Positions 9,188 to 20,337 of a DNA stretch of 64,000 bases are shown in pieces; the first letter of the stretch is position 1; each line of letters begins with the position of its first letter. The position numbers and the translations under genes are program-made. The notes beneath the pieces are model-generated. The model was not told where the DNA came from, did no database searches, and saw nothing but the letters and a program-made list of their open reading frames with translations. The stretch lies in assembly GCF_014650455.1 (NCBI RefSeq), contig NZ_BMUZ01000001.1, positions 310,001 to 374,000 of the forward strand. Reading direction: 5' to 3'. This DNA comes from Streptomyces xanthochromogenes (lineage in GTDB: Bacteria; Actinomycetota; Actinomycetes; Streptomycetales; Streptomycetaceae).

Positions 9188-9257
9188 GGAGTCAGCGTAC
9201 CCAAACGCGATAGATCGCGACTAGTCGCGGGAGGGGTCGAGCTCGGGCCACGGCCAC

Positions 9258-9276
9258 GCAACTGAGCCTTACCTCA
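9258..9276 (+). promoter_or_regulatory. possible iron (DmdR/IdeR-type) box upstream of the class I fumarase gene
   Basis: GCAACTGAGCCTTACCTCA agrees at 13 of 19 positions with the consensus TTAGGTGAGCCTAACCTAA as I remember it. It lies about 90 bp before the fumarase start and just upstream of a TACGCT -10-like hexamer at 9302-9307. The match is partial and untested. Confidence 0.3.
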
Positions 9277-9365
9277 CAGGATCGGCGCCGGGGCGGCGGC
9301 ATACGCTGGTGGATGCCGTGCCAATGGAGGTACAGCAGCTGTCTGCCGAGTGAGGAATGGCCGCA

Positions 9366-11024
<1,659 letters not shown>

Positions 11025-11145
11025 ACCCTCCCGTACGGGGCCGGGCATCCCCGCCGGTCGGCCCGATCCGCCGCGAGGGGCCGCCGGACCCGAATAGGGT
11101 CCAAAGGCCCTAAGGCCCCGCTGAATTAGCCACCTATCCTGGCAT

Positions 11146-11514
11146 GTGTCCGCAATCGCCCCGGCCGCCGCATCGGCCGGGGCGGTTCAACCACCGGGAG
11201 GGGTGGCGCAGTTGGGGTGGTTCACCGGGCCTGGCGGCTTACTGACGGGGCTCGGCCGGGCGGCGCTCGGGCGGCGCCCGAAGGTCTCGCCGACGGCCGC
11301 CGCGATGGTCGGCGCGGCCGGGCGGGTGGTCACGCCGATCCCCCGGGGCGGCTACGGCGAGGTGGTCTTCTGTGTGTCCGGCCGCCCGCTCAAGTACGCG
11401 GCGCGAGCGCGCACCCCGCTCGACTCCGGGGCCCGGGTACGGGTCTCCTCCGCGCTCTCCCCGTCCGCCATCGAGGTGGCACACCTCGGCCCCGCCGCGG
11501 ACGGCTGTCCGTGA
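11146..11514 (+). CDS. small NfeD-like (OB-fold) protein
   Basis: Predicted 122-aa protein. The last 75 residues (VGAAGRVVTPIPRGGYGEVV, then GRPLKYAARARTPLDSGARV and VSSALSPSAIEVAHL) match the pattern of the soluble C-terminal NfeD domain, but the membrane segments of full-length NfeD proteins are missing. The start is uncertain: GTG 11146 or GTG 11203, neither with a well-placed Shine-Dalgarno. Third-position G/C is high, supporting a real gene. Function unknown. Confidence 0.6.
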   Translation: MSAIAPAAASAGAVQPPGGVAQLGWFTGPGGLLTGLGRAALGRRPKVSPTAAAMVGAAGRVVTPIPRGGYGEVVFCVSGRPLKYAARARTPLDSGARVRVSSALSPSAIEVAHLGPAADGCP

Positions 11515-11535
11515 CGGGGCCGGGCGTCGGTCGGG

Positions 11536-13059
11536 TCAGGCGAAGCGCTGGGCGGCGGTTCCGTCGCAGGGCCGCAGGGTGAGCGGGTCCTTGGCGGCGC
11601 CGAGCGTGGCGCACAGGCTGGCCGCGGCCGCCGGGCGCAGGCTGCCGGACTGGCGCACCCACTCCTGGTTGGCGGCGCCCGAACAGTTCCAGATGATCAG
11701 CTTGGCGCCCGCGGTGTAGTTCGCGCCCGGCACGTCCAGGCAGCGGTCCTGGGTGAGCTGGGTGTGCACCGACTTGCGGTCACTGTCGTACCACCAGCCC
11801 TGGTTGCGGCCGCCGTGGCAGTCCCAGCCGATGACGGCCGTGCCGTTGGCGCTGGTGGAGGCGGTGACGTCGACGCAGCTGCCGGTCGCCTCGTTCTTCA
11901 GCGGGCGGTAGGCGTCGTCCCAGGCGAGCGGGTAGAGCGTGGGCGTGCCGGTCGAGGCCGGGTCGGCACAACTCCCTTCCTGGACACCGGAGTTGTAGAG
12001 CTGGGTGAGGCAGGAGGCGAAGGCGCCGTGGCCCCGGTAGTTGGGGTGGAAGGACTGGCGGACCGAGTTGGAGTCCGGCAGTCCGGGCTTGGACAGGTCG
12101 ATGTAGAGACCGCGGGCCCAGGTGTCCTCCATGCACACCTCGTGGCCGTTGAAGAGCCGCGAGTTGTCGAGGTAGGTGGCTCCGGTGTCCTCGGCCGCCC
12201 TGCGCATCCCGACCTCGAAGGCGGGCACCGCGGTGTTGCGGCCCCACACGGTGTCGGAGTCGTAGCCGAGGCCGCCGCAGGCGAGCTTGCCGGGGAAGCC
12301 CGGGTTGTCGTGGAAGTCGGGGCCGATCGGACTGGGGTAGCCCATCACGACCAGCTTGTACGAGCCGTCGGTGTAACCGGCGTCGCGCATCACGGACTTG
12401 AGGTCGCTCACGGTCTGCTCGACCTTGGGCACCAGCGCGTCGACGCGGGCCTGCCAGCCGGGTTCGTACGTGGACTGGCACGGCCCCTTGAGCAGCAGGT
12501 AGCGCTCGACGCAGTCGGTCATGACCGGGGCGAACTGGAGGTCGTCGTTGGCCCCGGCGACCAGGAGCACCACCTTGATGCGGGTGTTGCGCGCCTTGAT
12601 GGCGAGGTTGTCGCTCTGCACCAGCTCGTCGGCGTACTGCTTGGTCCCGCCGATCCTGATGTTGCCGGTGTACGCACCCGAGCAGGCGACGTTGTACGTC
12701 TCGTCGGCCGGGATGCCGGTGCGGTGGATCGCCGAGTCGGGCGAGCGGTGGCACCAGTTGTCGGGGCCGTTGGTGCCGGCCTCGTAGGTGCCGACGCCCT
12801 CGCCGGAGATCTCGCTGTCGCCCAGCGAGATCAGGCCGGTCTTGCGATCCGCCATGGGCCGCTCGGCCGGGTCGCCGTAGAGCTGGGTCGCCTCCGCGGC
12901 CCGGATCTTCTCCAGGTCGGGCGAGAGCGGGGTGGCCGTGGCGGACGGCGAAGTGGCGGCCTGGGCGCCGGTCGCGCCGACCGCCATGCCCCCGAACGCC
13001 GCGGCGGCGGCCACCGCCGCCGCGAACGTACAGCGAAGTCTGTGCCTGGTGCGTCTCAT
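11536..13059 (-). CDS. secreted SGNH/GDSL hydrolase with ricin-type lectin domain
   Basis: Predicted extracellular esterase or lipase of 507 aa. The signal peptide covers about residues 1-35, ending GATGAQAATS. The SGNH catalytic domain (about 60-365) has SLGDSEISGEG (block I serine), VLLVAGANDDLQF (block III Asn) and QSFHPNYRGHGAF (catalytic His). The C-terminal beta-trefoil lectin domain (about 380-507) has NQGW and NQEW, the QxW-type repeats, and probably binds a polysaccharide. AGGGAGG lies before ATG 13059. Natural substrate unknown. It stands alone between the two fumarase genes. Confidence 0.88.
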   Translation of the reverse strand: MRRTRHRLRCTFAAAVAAAAAFGGMAVGATGAQAATSPSATATPLSPDLEKIRAAEATQLYGDPAERPMADRKTGLISLGDSEISGEGVGTYEAGTNGPDNWCHRSPDSAIHRTGIPADETYNVACSGAYTGNIRIGGTKQYADELVQSDNLAIKARNTRIKVVLLVAGANDDLQFAPVMTDCVERYLLLKGPCQSTYEPGWQARVDALVPKVEQTVSDLKSVMRDAGYTDGSYKLVVMGYPSPIGPDFHDNPGFPGKLACGGLGYDSDTVWGRNTAVPAFEVGMRRAAEDTGATYLDNSRLFNGHEVCMEDTWARGLYIDLSKPGLPDSNSVRQSFHPNYRGHGAFASCLTQLYNSGVQEGSCADPASTGTPTLYPLAWDDAYRPLKNEATGSCVDVTASTSANGTAVIGWDCHGGRNQGWWYDSDRKSVHTQLTQDRCLDVPGANYTAGAKLIIWNCSGAANQEWVRQSGSLRPAAAASLCATLGAAKDPLTLRPCDGTAAQRFA

Positions 13060-13228
13060 TGCGCCTCCCTGGTGTTTCACCGGGGTACGGAGTCGTCCCC
13101 CGGGAAAATGCGGCCCACCGGTATTTACTGGCCGGTAAGGCGTGTTGGGAATAGGTAGAACAAGACAAGTGCTCAACTTTTCCGGGGCCCGAGGGCTCCC
13201 GGACCGGAACAGCGGGAGGTTCACCGAC

Positions 13229-14620
13229 ATGAACGACAGCGAGTACCGCACCGAGCACGACTCGATGGGCGAGGTACGGGTGCCCGTGCACGCCAAGTGG
13301 CGGGCGCAGACGCAGCGGGCGGTGGAGAACTTCCCCGTCTCGGGGCAGCGTCTGGAGCGCGCCCACATCGAGGCGCTGGCCCGGGTCAAGGCGGCCGCCG
13401 CGAAGGTCAACGCCGAGCTCGGAGTACTCGACAAGGACATCGCGGGCGCGGTCGAGGAGGCGGCCGGCGAGGTCGCCGAGGGCCGCTGGGACGACCACTT
13501 TCCGGTCGACGTCTTCCAGACCGGATCGGGCACCTCGTCCAACATGAACATGAACGAGGTCGTGGCGACGCTCGCCACCGAGAAGCTGGGCCGCGACGTC
13601 CACCCCAACGACCATGTGAACGCCTCGCAGTCCTCCAACGACGTCTTCCCCTCCTCCATCCACATCGCGGCGACGGCCGCCGTCACGGGCGACCTGATCC
13701 CCGCCCTCGACCACCTGGCGACCTCCCTTGAGCGCAAGTCGGCCGAGTTCGCGGACGTGGTCAAGTCGGGGCGTACGCACCTGATGGACGCGACCCCGGT
13801 CACCCTCGGCCAGGAGTTCGGCGGGTACGCGGCGCAGGTCCGCTACGGCATCGAGCGGCTGCGCTCCTCACTGCCCCGCCTGGCCGAACTCCCCTTGGGC
13901 GGCACGGCGGTCGGCACCGGCATCAACACCCCGCACGGCTTCTCGGCGGCCGTGATCGCCGAGGTGGCCCGGGTCACCGGACTGCCGCTCACCGAGGCCC
14001 GGGACCACTTCGAGGCGCAGGGCGCGCGCGACGGCCTGGTGGAGACGAGCGGGCAGCTGCGCACCATCGCGGTGTCGCTCACCAAGATCTCCAACGACCT
14101 GCGCTGGATGGCCTCGGGGCCGCGCACAGGATTGGCCGAGATCAGTCTTCCCGACCTCCAGCCGGGCTCGTCGATCATGCCCGGGAAGGTCAATCCGGTC
14201 ATTCCGGAGGCCGTCCTCATGGTCGCGGCCCAGGTGATCGGCAACGACGCGACGGTGGCGACGGCCGGCGCGGCGGGCAACTTCGAGCTCAACGTGATGC
14301 TGCCGGTGATCGCCAAGAACCTCCTGGAGTCGGTCCGGCTGCTCACCAACGTCTCCCGGCTGCTGGCCGACCGGACCGTCGACGGCATCACCGCGAACGT
14401 GGAGCGGGCCCGCGAGTACGCCGAGTCCTCGCCGTCGGTGGTCACCCCGCTCAACAAGTACATCGGGTACGAGGAGGCCGCCAAGGTCGCCAAGAAGTCC
14501 CTCGCGGAGCGGAAGACCATCCGCGAGGTGGTCCTCGAATCGGGCTACGTCGAGCGCGGGGACCTGACGGTCGAGCAGCTGGACGCGGCCCTCGACGTCC
14601 TCGGAATGACCCGCCCCTGA
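13229..14620 (+). CDS. fumC: class II fumarate hydratase
   Basis: Iron-independent tetrameric fumarase of 463 aa. Diagnostic blocks are [54 protein letters not shown] and the superfamily signature [15 protein letters not shown]. The ATG at 13229 ([12 protein letters not shown]) follows GGGAGG at 9 nt. Together with the class I enzyme at 9.4 kb the cell has both an oxygen/iron-sensitive and a stable fumarase. Confidence 0.96.
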   Translation: MNDSEYRTEHDSMGEVRVPVHAKWRAQTQRAVENFPVSGQRLERAHIEALARVKAAAAKVNAELGVLDKDIAGAVEEAAGEVAEGRWDDHFPVDVFQTGSGTSSNMNMNEVVATLATEKLGRDVHPNDHVNASQSSNDVFPSSIHIAATAAVTGDLIPALDHLATSLERKSAEFADVVKSGRTHLMDATPVTLGQEFGGYAAQVRYGIERLRSSLPRLAELPLGGTAVGTGINTPHGFSAAVIAEVARVTGLPLTEARDHFEAQGARDGLVETSGQLRTIAVSLTKISNDLRWMASGPRTGLAEISLPDLQPGSSIMPGKVNPVIPEAVLMVAAQVIGNDATVATAGAAGNFELNVMLPVIAKNLLESVRLLTNVSRLLADRTVDGITANVERAREYAESSPSVVTPLNKYIGYEEAAKVAKKSLAERKTIREVVLESGYVERGDLTVEQLDAALDVLGMTRP

Positions 14621-14676
14621 ACACCGGGTGATCCGAATCGCAGCGTGGCCGGGCCCGGACTCCGTAATATCTGCAC

Positions 14677-15366
14677 ATGACAGGTACAGGAGGCGGCACC
14701 CCACACTGGGCGCCGGGGGACCAGATCCTCTGGCGCTATCGCGATCATGCCCCAGGCCTGGGGAGCGGCGGCAGAGCGCCGGTCCACATCTGTCGCCCGG
14801 TGACGGTCGTCGAGGACACCGACGAGCTGCTCGCCGTCTGGATGGCGCCGCACACCGAGTGCGTACGCCCGGTGCTCACCGACGGCCGTCCCCTGTACCA
14901 GGAACCGCTGGCCACCCGGTACACCGCCCCGCGCACCACGGAGCGCTCGCGGTGGTTCGGCAGCGGTGTGCTCAAGCTGGCGCGCCCCGGTGAGCCCTGG
15001 TCGGTGTGGCTTTTCTGGGAACGGGGCTGGCGTTTCAAGAACTGGTACGTGAACCTGGAGGAGCCGCGCGCACGCTGGGCGGGCGGCATCGACTCCACGG
15101 ACCACTTCCTCGACATCTCCGTCTCCCCGGACCGCAGTTGGCGGTGGCTCGACGAGGACGAGTTCGCCCAGGCCCAGCGGGTGGGTCTAATGGACGACGA
15201 GCAGGCGGGGCGGGTGCGGGCGGCCGGGCACGCCGCGGTCGAGGTGATCACCGCGTGGGGGCGGCCGTTCTCGGACGGCTGGGAGGCATGGCGGCCGGAC
15301 CCGCGCTGGCCCGTACCCGCACTCCCGGCGGACTGGGATCGCACCCCGGCGCACATGACGTCGTGA
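14677..15366 (+). CDS. DUF402 domain protein
   Basis: Predicted 229-aa cytoplasmic protein. DUF402 occupies roughly residues 40-190, with RWFGSGVLKLARPGEPWSVW, the conserved FKNWYVNLEEPRARW strand and STDHFLDISVSPDRSWRWLD. The acidic residues bind a metal in structurally known members, some of which are nucleoside di/triphosphatases. The specific reaction here is unknown. The ATG at 14677 has no Shine-Dalgarno; TAATAT at 14665-14670 ends 6 nt upstream, a clear leaderless arrangement. It follows fumC by 56 bp but has its own likely promoter. Confidence 0.85.
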   Translation: MTGTGGGTPHWAPGDQILWRYRDHAPGLGSGGRAPVHICRPVTVVEDTDELLAVWMAPHTECVRPVLTDGRPLYQEPLATRYTAPRTTERSRWFGSGVLKLARPGEPWSVWLFWERGWRFKNWYVNLEEPRARWAGGIDSTDHFLDISVSPDRSWRWLDEDEFAQAQRVGLMDDEQAGRVRAAGHAAVEVITAWGRPFSDGWEAWRPDPRWPVPALPADWDRTPAHMTS

Positions 15367-15623
15367 GACCCTTGATACGCCCCCCGGGTTCAAACGTAGG
15401 ATCGTCCTCCGCAGGGCCGCGCAGGGACCACAGGGGTCGATCGGCGCACCCGGTGCGAGAATTGACCGTATGTCACCACAGGGGGGTGGAGCATGCTCGG
15501 TGTCACTGCCGCCCGGACGGGGCCTCCCCCGCACCTCAAGAAGTTGGGGGAGGGTATACGGCGTGAAGCGAAGGCATCACGCATCCTTACCCTGTCGCTG
15601 CCACTGCCGCCGCTCGTGGCAGG

Positions 15624-17696
15624 GTGGACGCCTCATCCCGGACGGACGGAACCCGACGCGTGACGGAGCCCCAGCCCACCTCGCACGAGAGCCGGCACAA
15701 GGAACGCGCCCGGCCCTCCGAGCAGACCCTTCCGCACGCTCTTGAGGAGCAGGGGAGGCCCCATGCCGACACCCCGGCCGCACCGGAACCGGGCGGCCCG
15801 TCCCGGCGCCCCCCGCTGGGCGCCCGAGCCGACCGGAGCGGCGGCGTGAGCGCGGCCGTGCCGGGCCAGCCGGAGCGGGCGGGCCGCGACACCGCGGCCG
15901 CGGCCGCCGTGCCCTCGGTGGGCGTGGGCGGCGAGATCGGCCCGACGGCCACGGAACCGGGCGAGGGCGCCGCCGCGGTGGCCCGGCGCGAGGGCGACCG
16001 GCTGCGCTTCGTGGGCGCCGCGACCCGCCGGATCGCCCGCGGCATAGACCTCGACGAGATCGTGCTCGGCCTGTGCCGGGCCACCGTGCCGACGTTCTCC
16101 GACGCCATCCTGGTCCATCTGCGCGACCCGCTGCCGGTCGGCGACGAGCGCCCGGCCACCCCGTTCGTACTGCGCCTGCGCCGCACCGACCGGCTGCGTT
16201 TAGTCGACGAGGCGCTGAGCGAGAGCGCGGAGGCCGAGGGCCTCACCGTGCTCGGCGGCCCCGGCCCCGACCTCACCCCCGCGTCCGAGCTGTGCGAAGT
16301 GCGCACCGGCGGCGAGCTGAACGAGGTGCTGCGCGGGGTGCGCCCGGTCTTCGCGGAGTCCCCCGCCGCCCGCGCGGCGCTGGCCGAGCTGCTCGGCCCC
16401 GACCGTACGGTGCCCGGCGGGCGACGGGCGATACTCGCCCCGCTGCGCGGCCGGCGGCGGGTGATCGGCGCCGCCGTCTTCGTACGCGGCCCCGAACGGC
16501 CCGCCTTCGAGGCCAACGACCTGCTGGTGGCGGCCCAGTTGGCGACCCACACCGCGCTCGGCATCGACAAGGCCGTCCTGTACGGACGCGAGGCGTACAT
16601 CGCCGACGAGCTCCAGCGCACCATGCTGCCCGACAGCCTCCCGCAGCCCACCGGGGTGCGGCTCGCCTCGCGCTATCTGCCGGCGGCCGAGACCGCCCGG
16701 GTCGGCGGGGACTGGTACGACGCGATCCCGCTGCCCGGCAGCCGGGTCGCCCTGGTCGTCGGCGACGTCATGGGCCACTCCATGACCTCCGCCGCGATCA
16801 TGGGCCAACTCCGCACCACCGCACAGACGTTGGCGGGTCTCGACCTGCCGCCCGCCGAGGTGCTGCACCACCTCGACGAGCAGGCCCAGCGGCTCGGCAC
16901 CGACCGCATGGCGACCTGCCTGTACGCGGTGTACGACCCGGTCGCGCACCGCATCACCATCGCCAACGCCGGCCATCCACCACCGGTGCTGCTGCACCTC
17001 GGCGGCCGCGCCGAGGTCCTGCGGGTGCCGCCGGGCGCCCCGATCGGGGTCGGCGGGGTCGACTTCGAGGCGGTCGAGCTGGACGCCCCGGCGGGCGCCA
17101 CCCTGCTCCTGTACACCGACGGCCTGGTCGAGTCCCGGCTGCGCGACGTGTGGACCGGCATCGAGCAGTTGCGTGAACGGCTCGCCGCCACCGCCCAGTT
17201 GACCGGCCCGGACCACTCGCCGCCGCTTGAGGCGCTCTGCGACGACGTGCTCGACATGCTCGGCCCCGGCGACCGCGACGACGACATCGCGCTGCTCGCC
17301 GCCCGCTTCGACGGGATCGCGCCGAGCGATGTGGCGTACTGGTTCCTCGACCCGGAGGAGACCGCCCCCGGCCGGGCCCGGCGCCTCGCCCGCAGGGCCC
17401 TGGAGCGCTGGGGCCTCGAAGAGCTGACCGACTCGGTGGAGCTCCTGGTCAGCGAGGTCGTCACCAATGCCGTGCGCTATGCCGAGCGGCCCGTCACGCT
17501 GCGCCTCCTCAAGACCGACGTACTGCGCTGCGAGGTGGGCGACGACTCGCCGCAGCTCCCGCGCCAGCGCCGGGCCCGCGAGACCGACGAGGGCGGGCGC
17601 GGCCTCTTCCTCGTCAACCGTCTCGCCCGGCGCTGGGGCGCGACCCGGCTCTCCGGCGGCAAGGTGGTCTGGTTCGAGCTGCCGACGCGGGGCTGA
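15624..17696 (+). CDS. SpoIIE-type PP2C phosphatase with GAF and anti-sigma-like ATPase domains
   Basis: Predicted regulatory Ser/Thr phosphatase of 690 aa. A disordered N-terminus (about 1-115) is followed by a GAF domain (about 120-310), SpoIIE/PP2C (about 330-555, with metal-binding GGDWYDAI, VVGDVMGHS and DRDDDIALLAARF) and a C-terminal histidine-kinase-like ATPase domain (LLVSEVVTNAVRYA, GGRGLFLVNRLARRWG) of the RsbW type. Such proteins switch anti-anti-sigma partners in Streptomyces. The start is uncertain: GTG 15624, or GTG 15660 in the same frame. A long hairpin follows the gene. Confidence 0.9.
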   Translation: MDASSRTDGTRRVTEPQPTSHESRHKERARPSEQTLPHALEEQGRPHADTPAAPEPGGPSRRPPLGARADRSGGVSAAVPGQPERAGRDTAAAAAVPSVGVGGEIGPTATEPGEGAAAVARREGDRLRFVGAATRRIARGIDLDEIVLGLCRATVPTFSDAILVHLRDPLPVGDERPATPFVLRLRRTDRLRLVDEALSESAEAEGLTVLGGPGPDLTPASELCEVRTGGELNEVLRGVRPVFAESPAARAALAELLGPDRTVPGGRRAILAPLRGRRRVIGAAVFVRGPERPAFEANDLLVAAQLATHTALGIDKAVLYGREAYIADELQRTMLPDSLPQPTGVRLASRYLPAAETARVGGDWYDAIPLPGSRVALVVGDVMGHSMTSAAIMGQLRTTAQTLAGLDLPPAEVLHHLDEQAQRLGTDRMATCLYAVYDPVAHRITIANAGHPPPVLLHLGGRAEVLRVPPGAPIGVGGVDFEAVELDAPAGATLLLYTDGLVESRLRDVWTGIEQLRERLAATAQLTGPDHSPPLEALCDDVLDMLGPGDRDDDIALLAARFDGIAPSDVAYWFLDPEETAPGRARRLARRALERWGLEELTDSVELLVSEVVTNAVRYAERPVTLRLLKTDVLRCEVGDDSPQLPRQRRARETDEGGRGLFLVNRLARRWGATRLSGGKVVWFELPTRG

Positions 17697-17716
17697 CCCC
17701 GGACAGCCTCCGACAC

Positions 17717-17760
17717 GGCCGACGGCCCCCACCCCCGAGCGGGGGTGGGGGCCGTCGGCC
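17717..17760. terminator. 20-bp perfect hairpin between convergent genes
   Basis: Two perfectly complementary 20-base arms (left arm starts GGCCGACGGCCC) with loop GAGC, located between the phosphatase gene and the PBP gene. Serves as a bidirectional terminator. Confidence 0.9.
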
Positions 17761-17772
17761 GTTCCGGTCGCG

Positions 17773-20067
17773 TCAGTTGCCCGCGTTGGGCACGAGCGGG
17801 TCGTCCGGCGGGCTCGCGCCGCCGGAGTTGCTCGATGTCGGCGTGGGCGGCTTCGGCTTGTGCGAGGTCGTATTGCTCGGCGAGCCGGTGGGGTCCGTCG
17901 ACTTGGACGGGGTGCCCGACGGCGACTTGGACGGCGTGTTCGAGGGGGTCTTGGACGGCGTGTTCGACGGCGTCTTGGAGGGCGTGTTCGACGGCGACTT
18001 GGACGGCGTGTACACCGGCTCCTTGGCCGCGCCCTGGTCGGTCTCCAGGTCGAACTTGCCGGCGCCGTCCTTGGCCGCGTCGAAGGTGTAACCGGCCCAG
18101 ATGCGGGCGGGGATGGAGCCACCGTTGACGCGTCCCACCTCACCGGCGCCGTTGGTCATCGTGACCTGGCCGCCCGTGGGGATGTGCACGTCCTTGCCGT
18201 CGACCTGCACCGTGCGCGGGCTGGCTGCCTCGCCCCACATACCGACCGAGGTGACCAGGTCCGGCGTGTAGCCGGTGAACCAGGCCGACTTGTTGTCGTC
18301 GGAGGTACCGGTCTTGCCCGCGACCTGCTTGCCGTTGCGGTTGTCCGCGGCGGCCACCGAGTCATGGGCCGTACCGTCGTCGACCACGCCGGTGAGCACC
18401 GAGGTGACCGAGTCCGCCGCGTCCCGGCTGATGACCTGGCTGCCGATGGGGTCGGGCTTGTTGTACTTGTGGTCCTTGTTCTCGGCGGACTTCACGATCG
18501 ACGGCGTGACTTCCTTGCCGTGGTTGTCGAGCGTGGCGTACACCGCGGCCATCTGGAGCGGGCTGGAACCGTAGGAGCCGAGCGTCATGGAGGGCACGGG
18601 GTTGAGGCCTTCGATGGACTTCATGCCCATGGCCACGGCCGTGTCCCGCACCTTGTCGAGGTGGGCGTCCACGCCCATCTGCGCGAAGACGGAGTTGACG
18701 GACTTGTTCATCGCGTCCTGGACGCTGATGGGGCCGTAGTCCCGGTGGTCCTCGTTCGGCGGGGCGAAGGCGATGCTGCTCCCCTTGACCGGCCGGCTGC
18801 TGTCGCCGTCGTAGACGGTGTCGGCGGTGATCGGCTTGCCGTCCTGCGTCTGGGCGCCCTGGTTGAAGGCGGACGCGAGGATGACCGGCTTGAAGGTCGA
18901 GGCGGGCTGGTAGGTCGTGTTGCTCGCGTTGCTCAGCTGGTGCTTGAGGTAGTCCTGGCCGCCGTAGAGGGCGACCACCGAGCCGGTCTTCGGGTCCACC
19001 GAGGCCGCGCCGGCCTGGAGGTCCGCGTCGACCTTGCGCTTCTTCGGGTCGAGCTTGCTGGTCAGCTGCTCCTTGACCGCGCCCTCCAGAAGCTTCTGCT
19101 TGGCCGGGTCGATGTTGAGCGTGATCGTCCAGCCGCCGCGGGCCAGCAGGGCCTCGTCCACCCCGTTGCGGATCAGTTCCTTCTTCGCGGCGTCGACCAG
19201 GTAGCCGGTCTGCCCCTGCATCCCGGGGTCGGCCTTGGCGTCGTGGGGCGGCTCGAACTTGATCTTCTGCCGCTCTTCCGGCGTCAGCTTCTTCATCTCG
19301 ACCATGTTGTCGAGGGCCTTGTTCCAGCGGCCCTCGACCAGGGCCTTGCCCGTCTTGCCGGCGACCTGCCAGTCGTACTGACTGGGTGCCTGGAGCAGCG
19401 CCGCGAGGTAGGTGCCCTCCGACAGGTTCAGCTTGGAGACGTCCTTGCCGTAGTAGGCCTGGGCGGCAGCCTGGATGCCGTAGGCGTTGCGGCCGTAGTA
19501 GCTGGTGTTCATGTACCCGGCGAGGATGGTGTCCTTGCTGTAGCGCTGGTCCACCTTGAGGGAGATCACGATCTCCTTCAGCTTGCGGGTGACCGTCTGC
19601 TCCTGCGTCAGGTAGTTGTTCTTGACGTACTGCTGGGTGATCGTCGAGCCGCCCTGGGCGCCCTTGCCCATCAGGGTCTTGATGATGCCGCGGGCGGTGC
19701 CCTTGAAGTCGACGCCCTTGTCGTCGTAGAAGGTCTTGTTCTCCAGGGCGACGAAGCTCTGCTGGATCGGCAGCGGCACGTTTTTGAGCTCCACCGTCTC
19801 GCGGTTGACCTTCCCGGAGCGGGCGAGCACCTGGCCGTTGGAGAGCTTGTAGACGTTGCTCTCCAGCTGGGCCTCGTCATTGCCCGTCGGGATCGGCACC
19901 ATCAGGTAGATGACGTAGAACGCGCCCATCGCGAGGAGGCAGAGCCCGAAGAACGTGCCGAGCATCTTCTTCCAGGTGAAGAACCGGCGTATGCCCTTCT
20001 TCTTCACCTTCTGCTTGCCCCGGCGCGCCCCGCCCTGCCGGGCGCGCCGCTCTTCCGCTCGGCCCAT
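17773..20067 (-). CDS. class A penicillin-binding protein (transglycosylase/transpeptidase)
   Basis: Bifunctional cell-wall synthase of 764 aa. A basic cytoplasmic tail (1-30) precedes one membrane anchor (about 35-57). The GT51 domain (about 80-260) has ALENKTFYDDKGVDFKG and GGSTITQQYVKN. The transpeptidase domain (about 340-640) has STFKP (active Ser-x-x-Lys), SVN (SxN) and KTGTS. The C-terminal tail of about 110 residues is rich in Pro, Ser and Thr, with repeats of TPSK, SNTPSK and SGTPSK (about 685-725), probably spanning the wall. ATG 20067 has GAGG unusually close (2 nt). Divergent from the ABC operon. Confidence 0.93.
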   Translation of the reverse strand: MGRAEERRARQGGARRGKQKVKKKGIRRFFTWKKMLGTFFGLCLLAMGAFYVIYLMVPIPTGNDEAQLESNVYKLSNGQVLARSGKVNRETVELKNVPLPIQQSFVALENKTFYDDKGVDFKGTARGIIKTLMGKGAQGGSTITQQYVKNNYLTQEQTVTRKLKEIVISLKVDQRYSKDTILAGYMNTSYYGRNAYGIQAAAQAYYGKDVSKLNLSEGTYLAALLQAPSQYDWQVAGKTGKALVEGRWNKALDNMVEMKKLTPEERQKIKFEPPHDAKADPGMQGQTGYLVDAAKKELIRNGVDEALLARGGWTITLNIDPAKQKLLEGAVKEQLTSKLDPKKRKVDADLQAGAASVDPKTGSVVALYGGQDYLKHQLSNASNTTYQPASTFKPVILASAFNQGAQTQDGKPITADTVYDGDSSRPVKGSSIAFAPPNEDHRDYGPISVQDAMNKSVNSVFAQMGVDAHLDKVRDTAVAMGMKSIEGLNPVPSMTLGSYGSSPLQMAAVYATLDNHGKEVTPSIVKSAENKDHKYNKPDPIGSQVISRDAADSVTSVLTGVVDDGTAHDSVAAADNRNGKQVAGKTGTSDDNKSAWFTGYTPDLVTSVGMWGEAASPRTVQVDGKDVHIPTGGQVTMTNGAGEVGRVNGGSIPARIWAGYTFDAAKDGAGKFDLETDQGAAKEPVYTPSKSPSNTPSKTPSNTPSKTPSNTPSKSPSGTPSKSTDPTGSPSNTTSHKPKPPTPTSSNSGGASPPDDPLVPNAGN

Positions 20068-20295
20068 AACCTCAGTCGCTCGCCTTCATATGACTCACCA
20101 GACTCGCCAGATCAGCTCAGAAAACTAACACCGCACGTATGGACAAAGCGGATTCGATCACGTCTTTTCCGTACGTGAGAATCAGCACCTGCCCCATGGG
20201 AACCGACGATCGAATCGCCCCAAGGGTTGCGAGGGTCTTCGATGCCGCCCCGATTTGCCCCGTAATCGGGAGATCGCAGGGCGCTATGCACCCCG

Positions 20296-20329
20296 GGTAT
20301 ACATGGCAGGTATACCTAGTGCGTATAGT
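20296..20329 (+). promoter_or_regulatory. inverted-repeat operator and -10 box of the PadR/ABC operon
   Basis: GGTATAC, 7-bp spacer, GTATACC at 20296-20316 is a perfect 7-bp-arm dyad. TATAGT at 20324-20329 follows and ends 8 nt before the start codon at 20338. The dyad covers the -35 region (about -42 to -22 if the A of the ATG is +1). The operon encodes a PadR repressor, the likely ligand. Confidence 0.6.
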
Positions 20330-20337
20330 CATCTCCC

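Noticed and set aside
15493..15663. Small frame of 56 codons (MLGVTAARTG...) whose TGA overlaps an in-frame GTG of the phosphatase gene
   Set aside because: The GTGA overlap is tempting, but only about 70% of its codons end in G or C, against about 90% in real genes here, and it contains a CCTCCCCC/GGGGGAGG hairpin. More likely untranslated leader.
17467..20178. 900-codon open frame opposite the PBP gene
   Set aside because: Shadow frame; the minus-strand frame carries all catalytic PBP motifs, while this one is low-complexity Val/Arg/Gly/Asp.
20117..20332. 71-codon minus-strand frame in the PBP-ABC gap
   Set aside because: Covers the operator and promoter region, has no Shine-Dalgarno and has the wrong codon bias.
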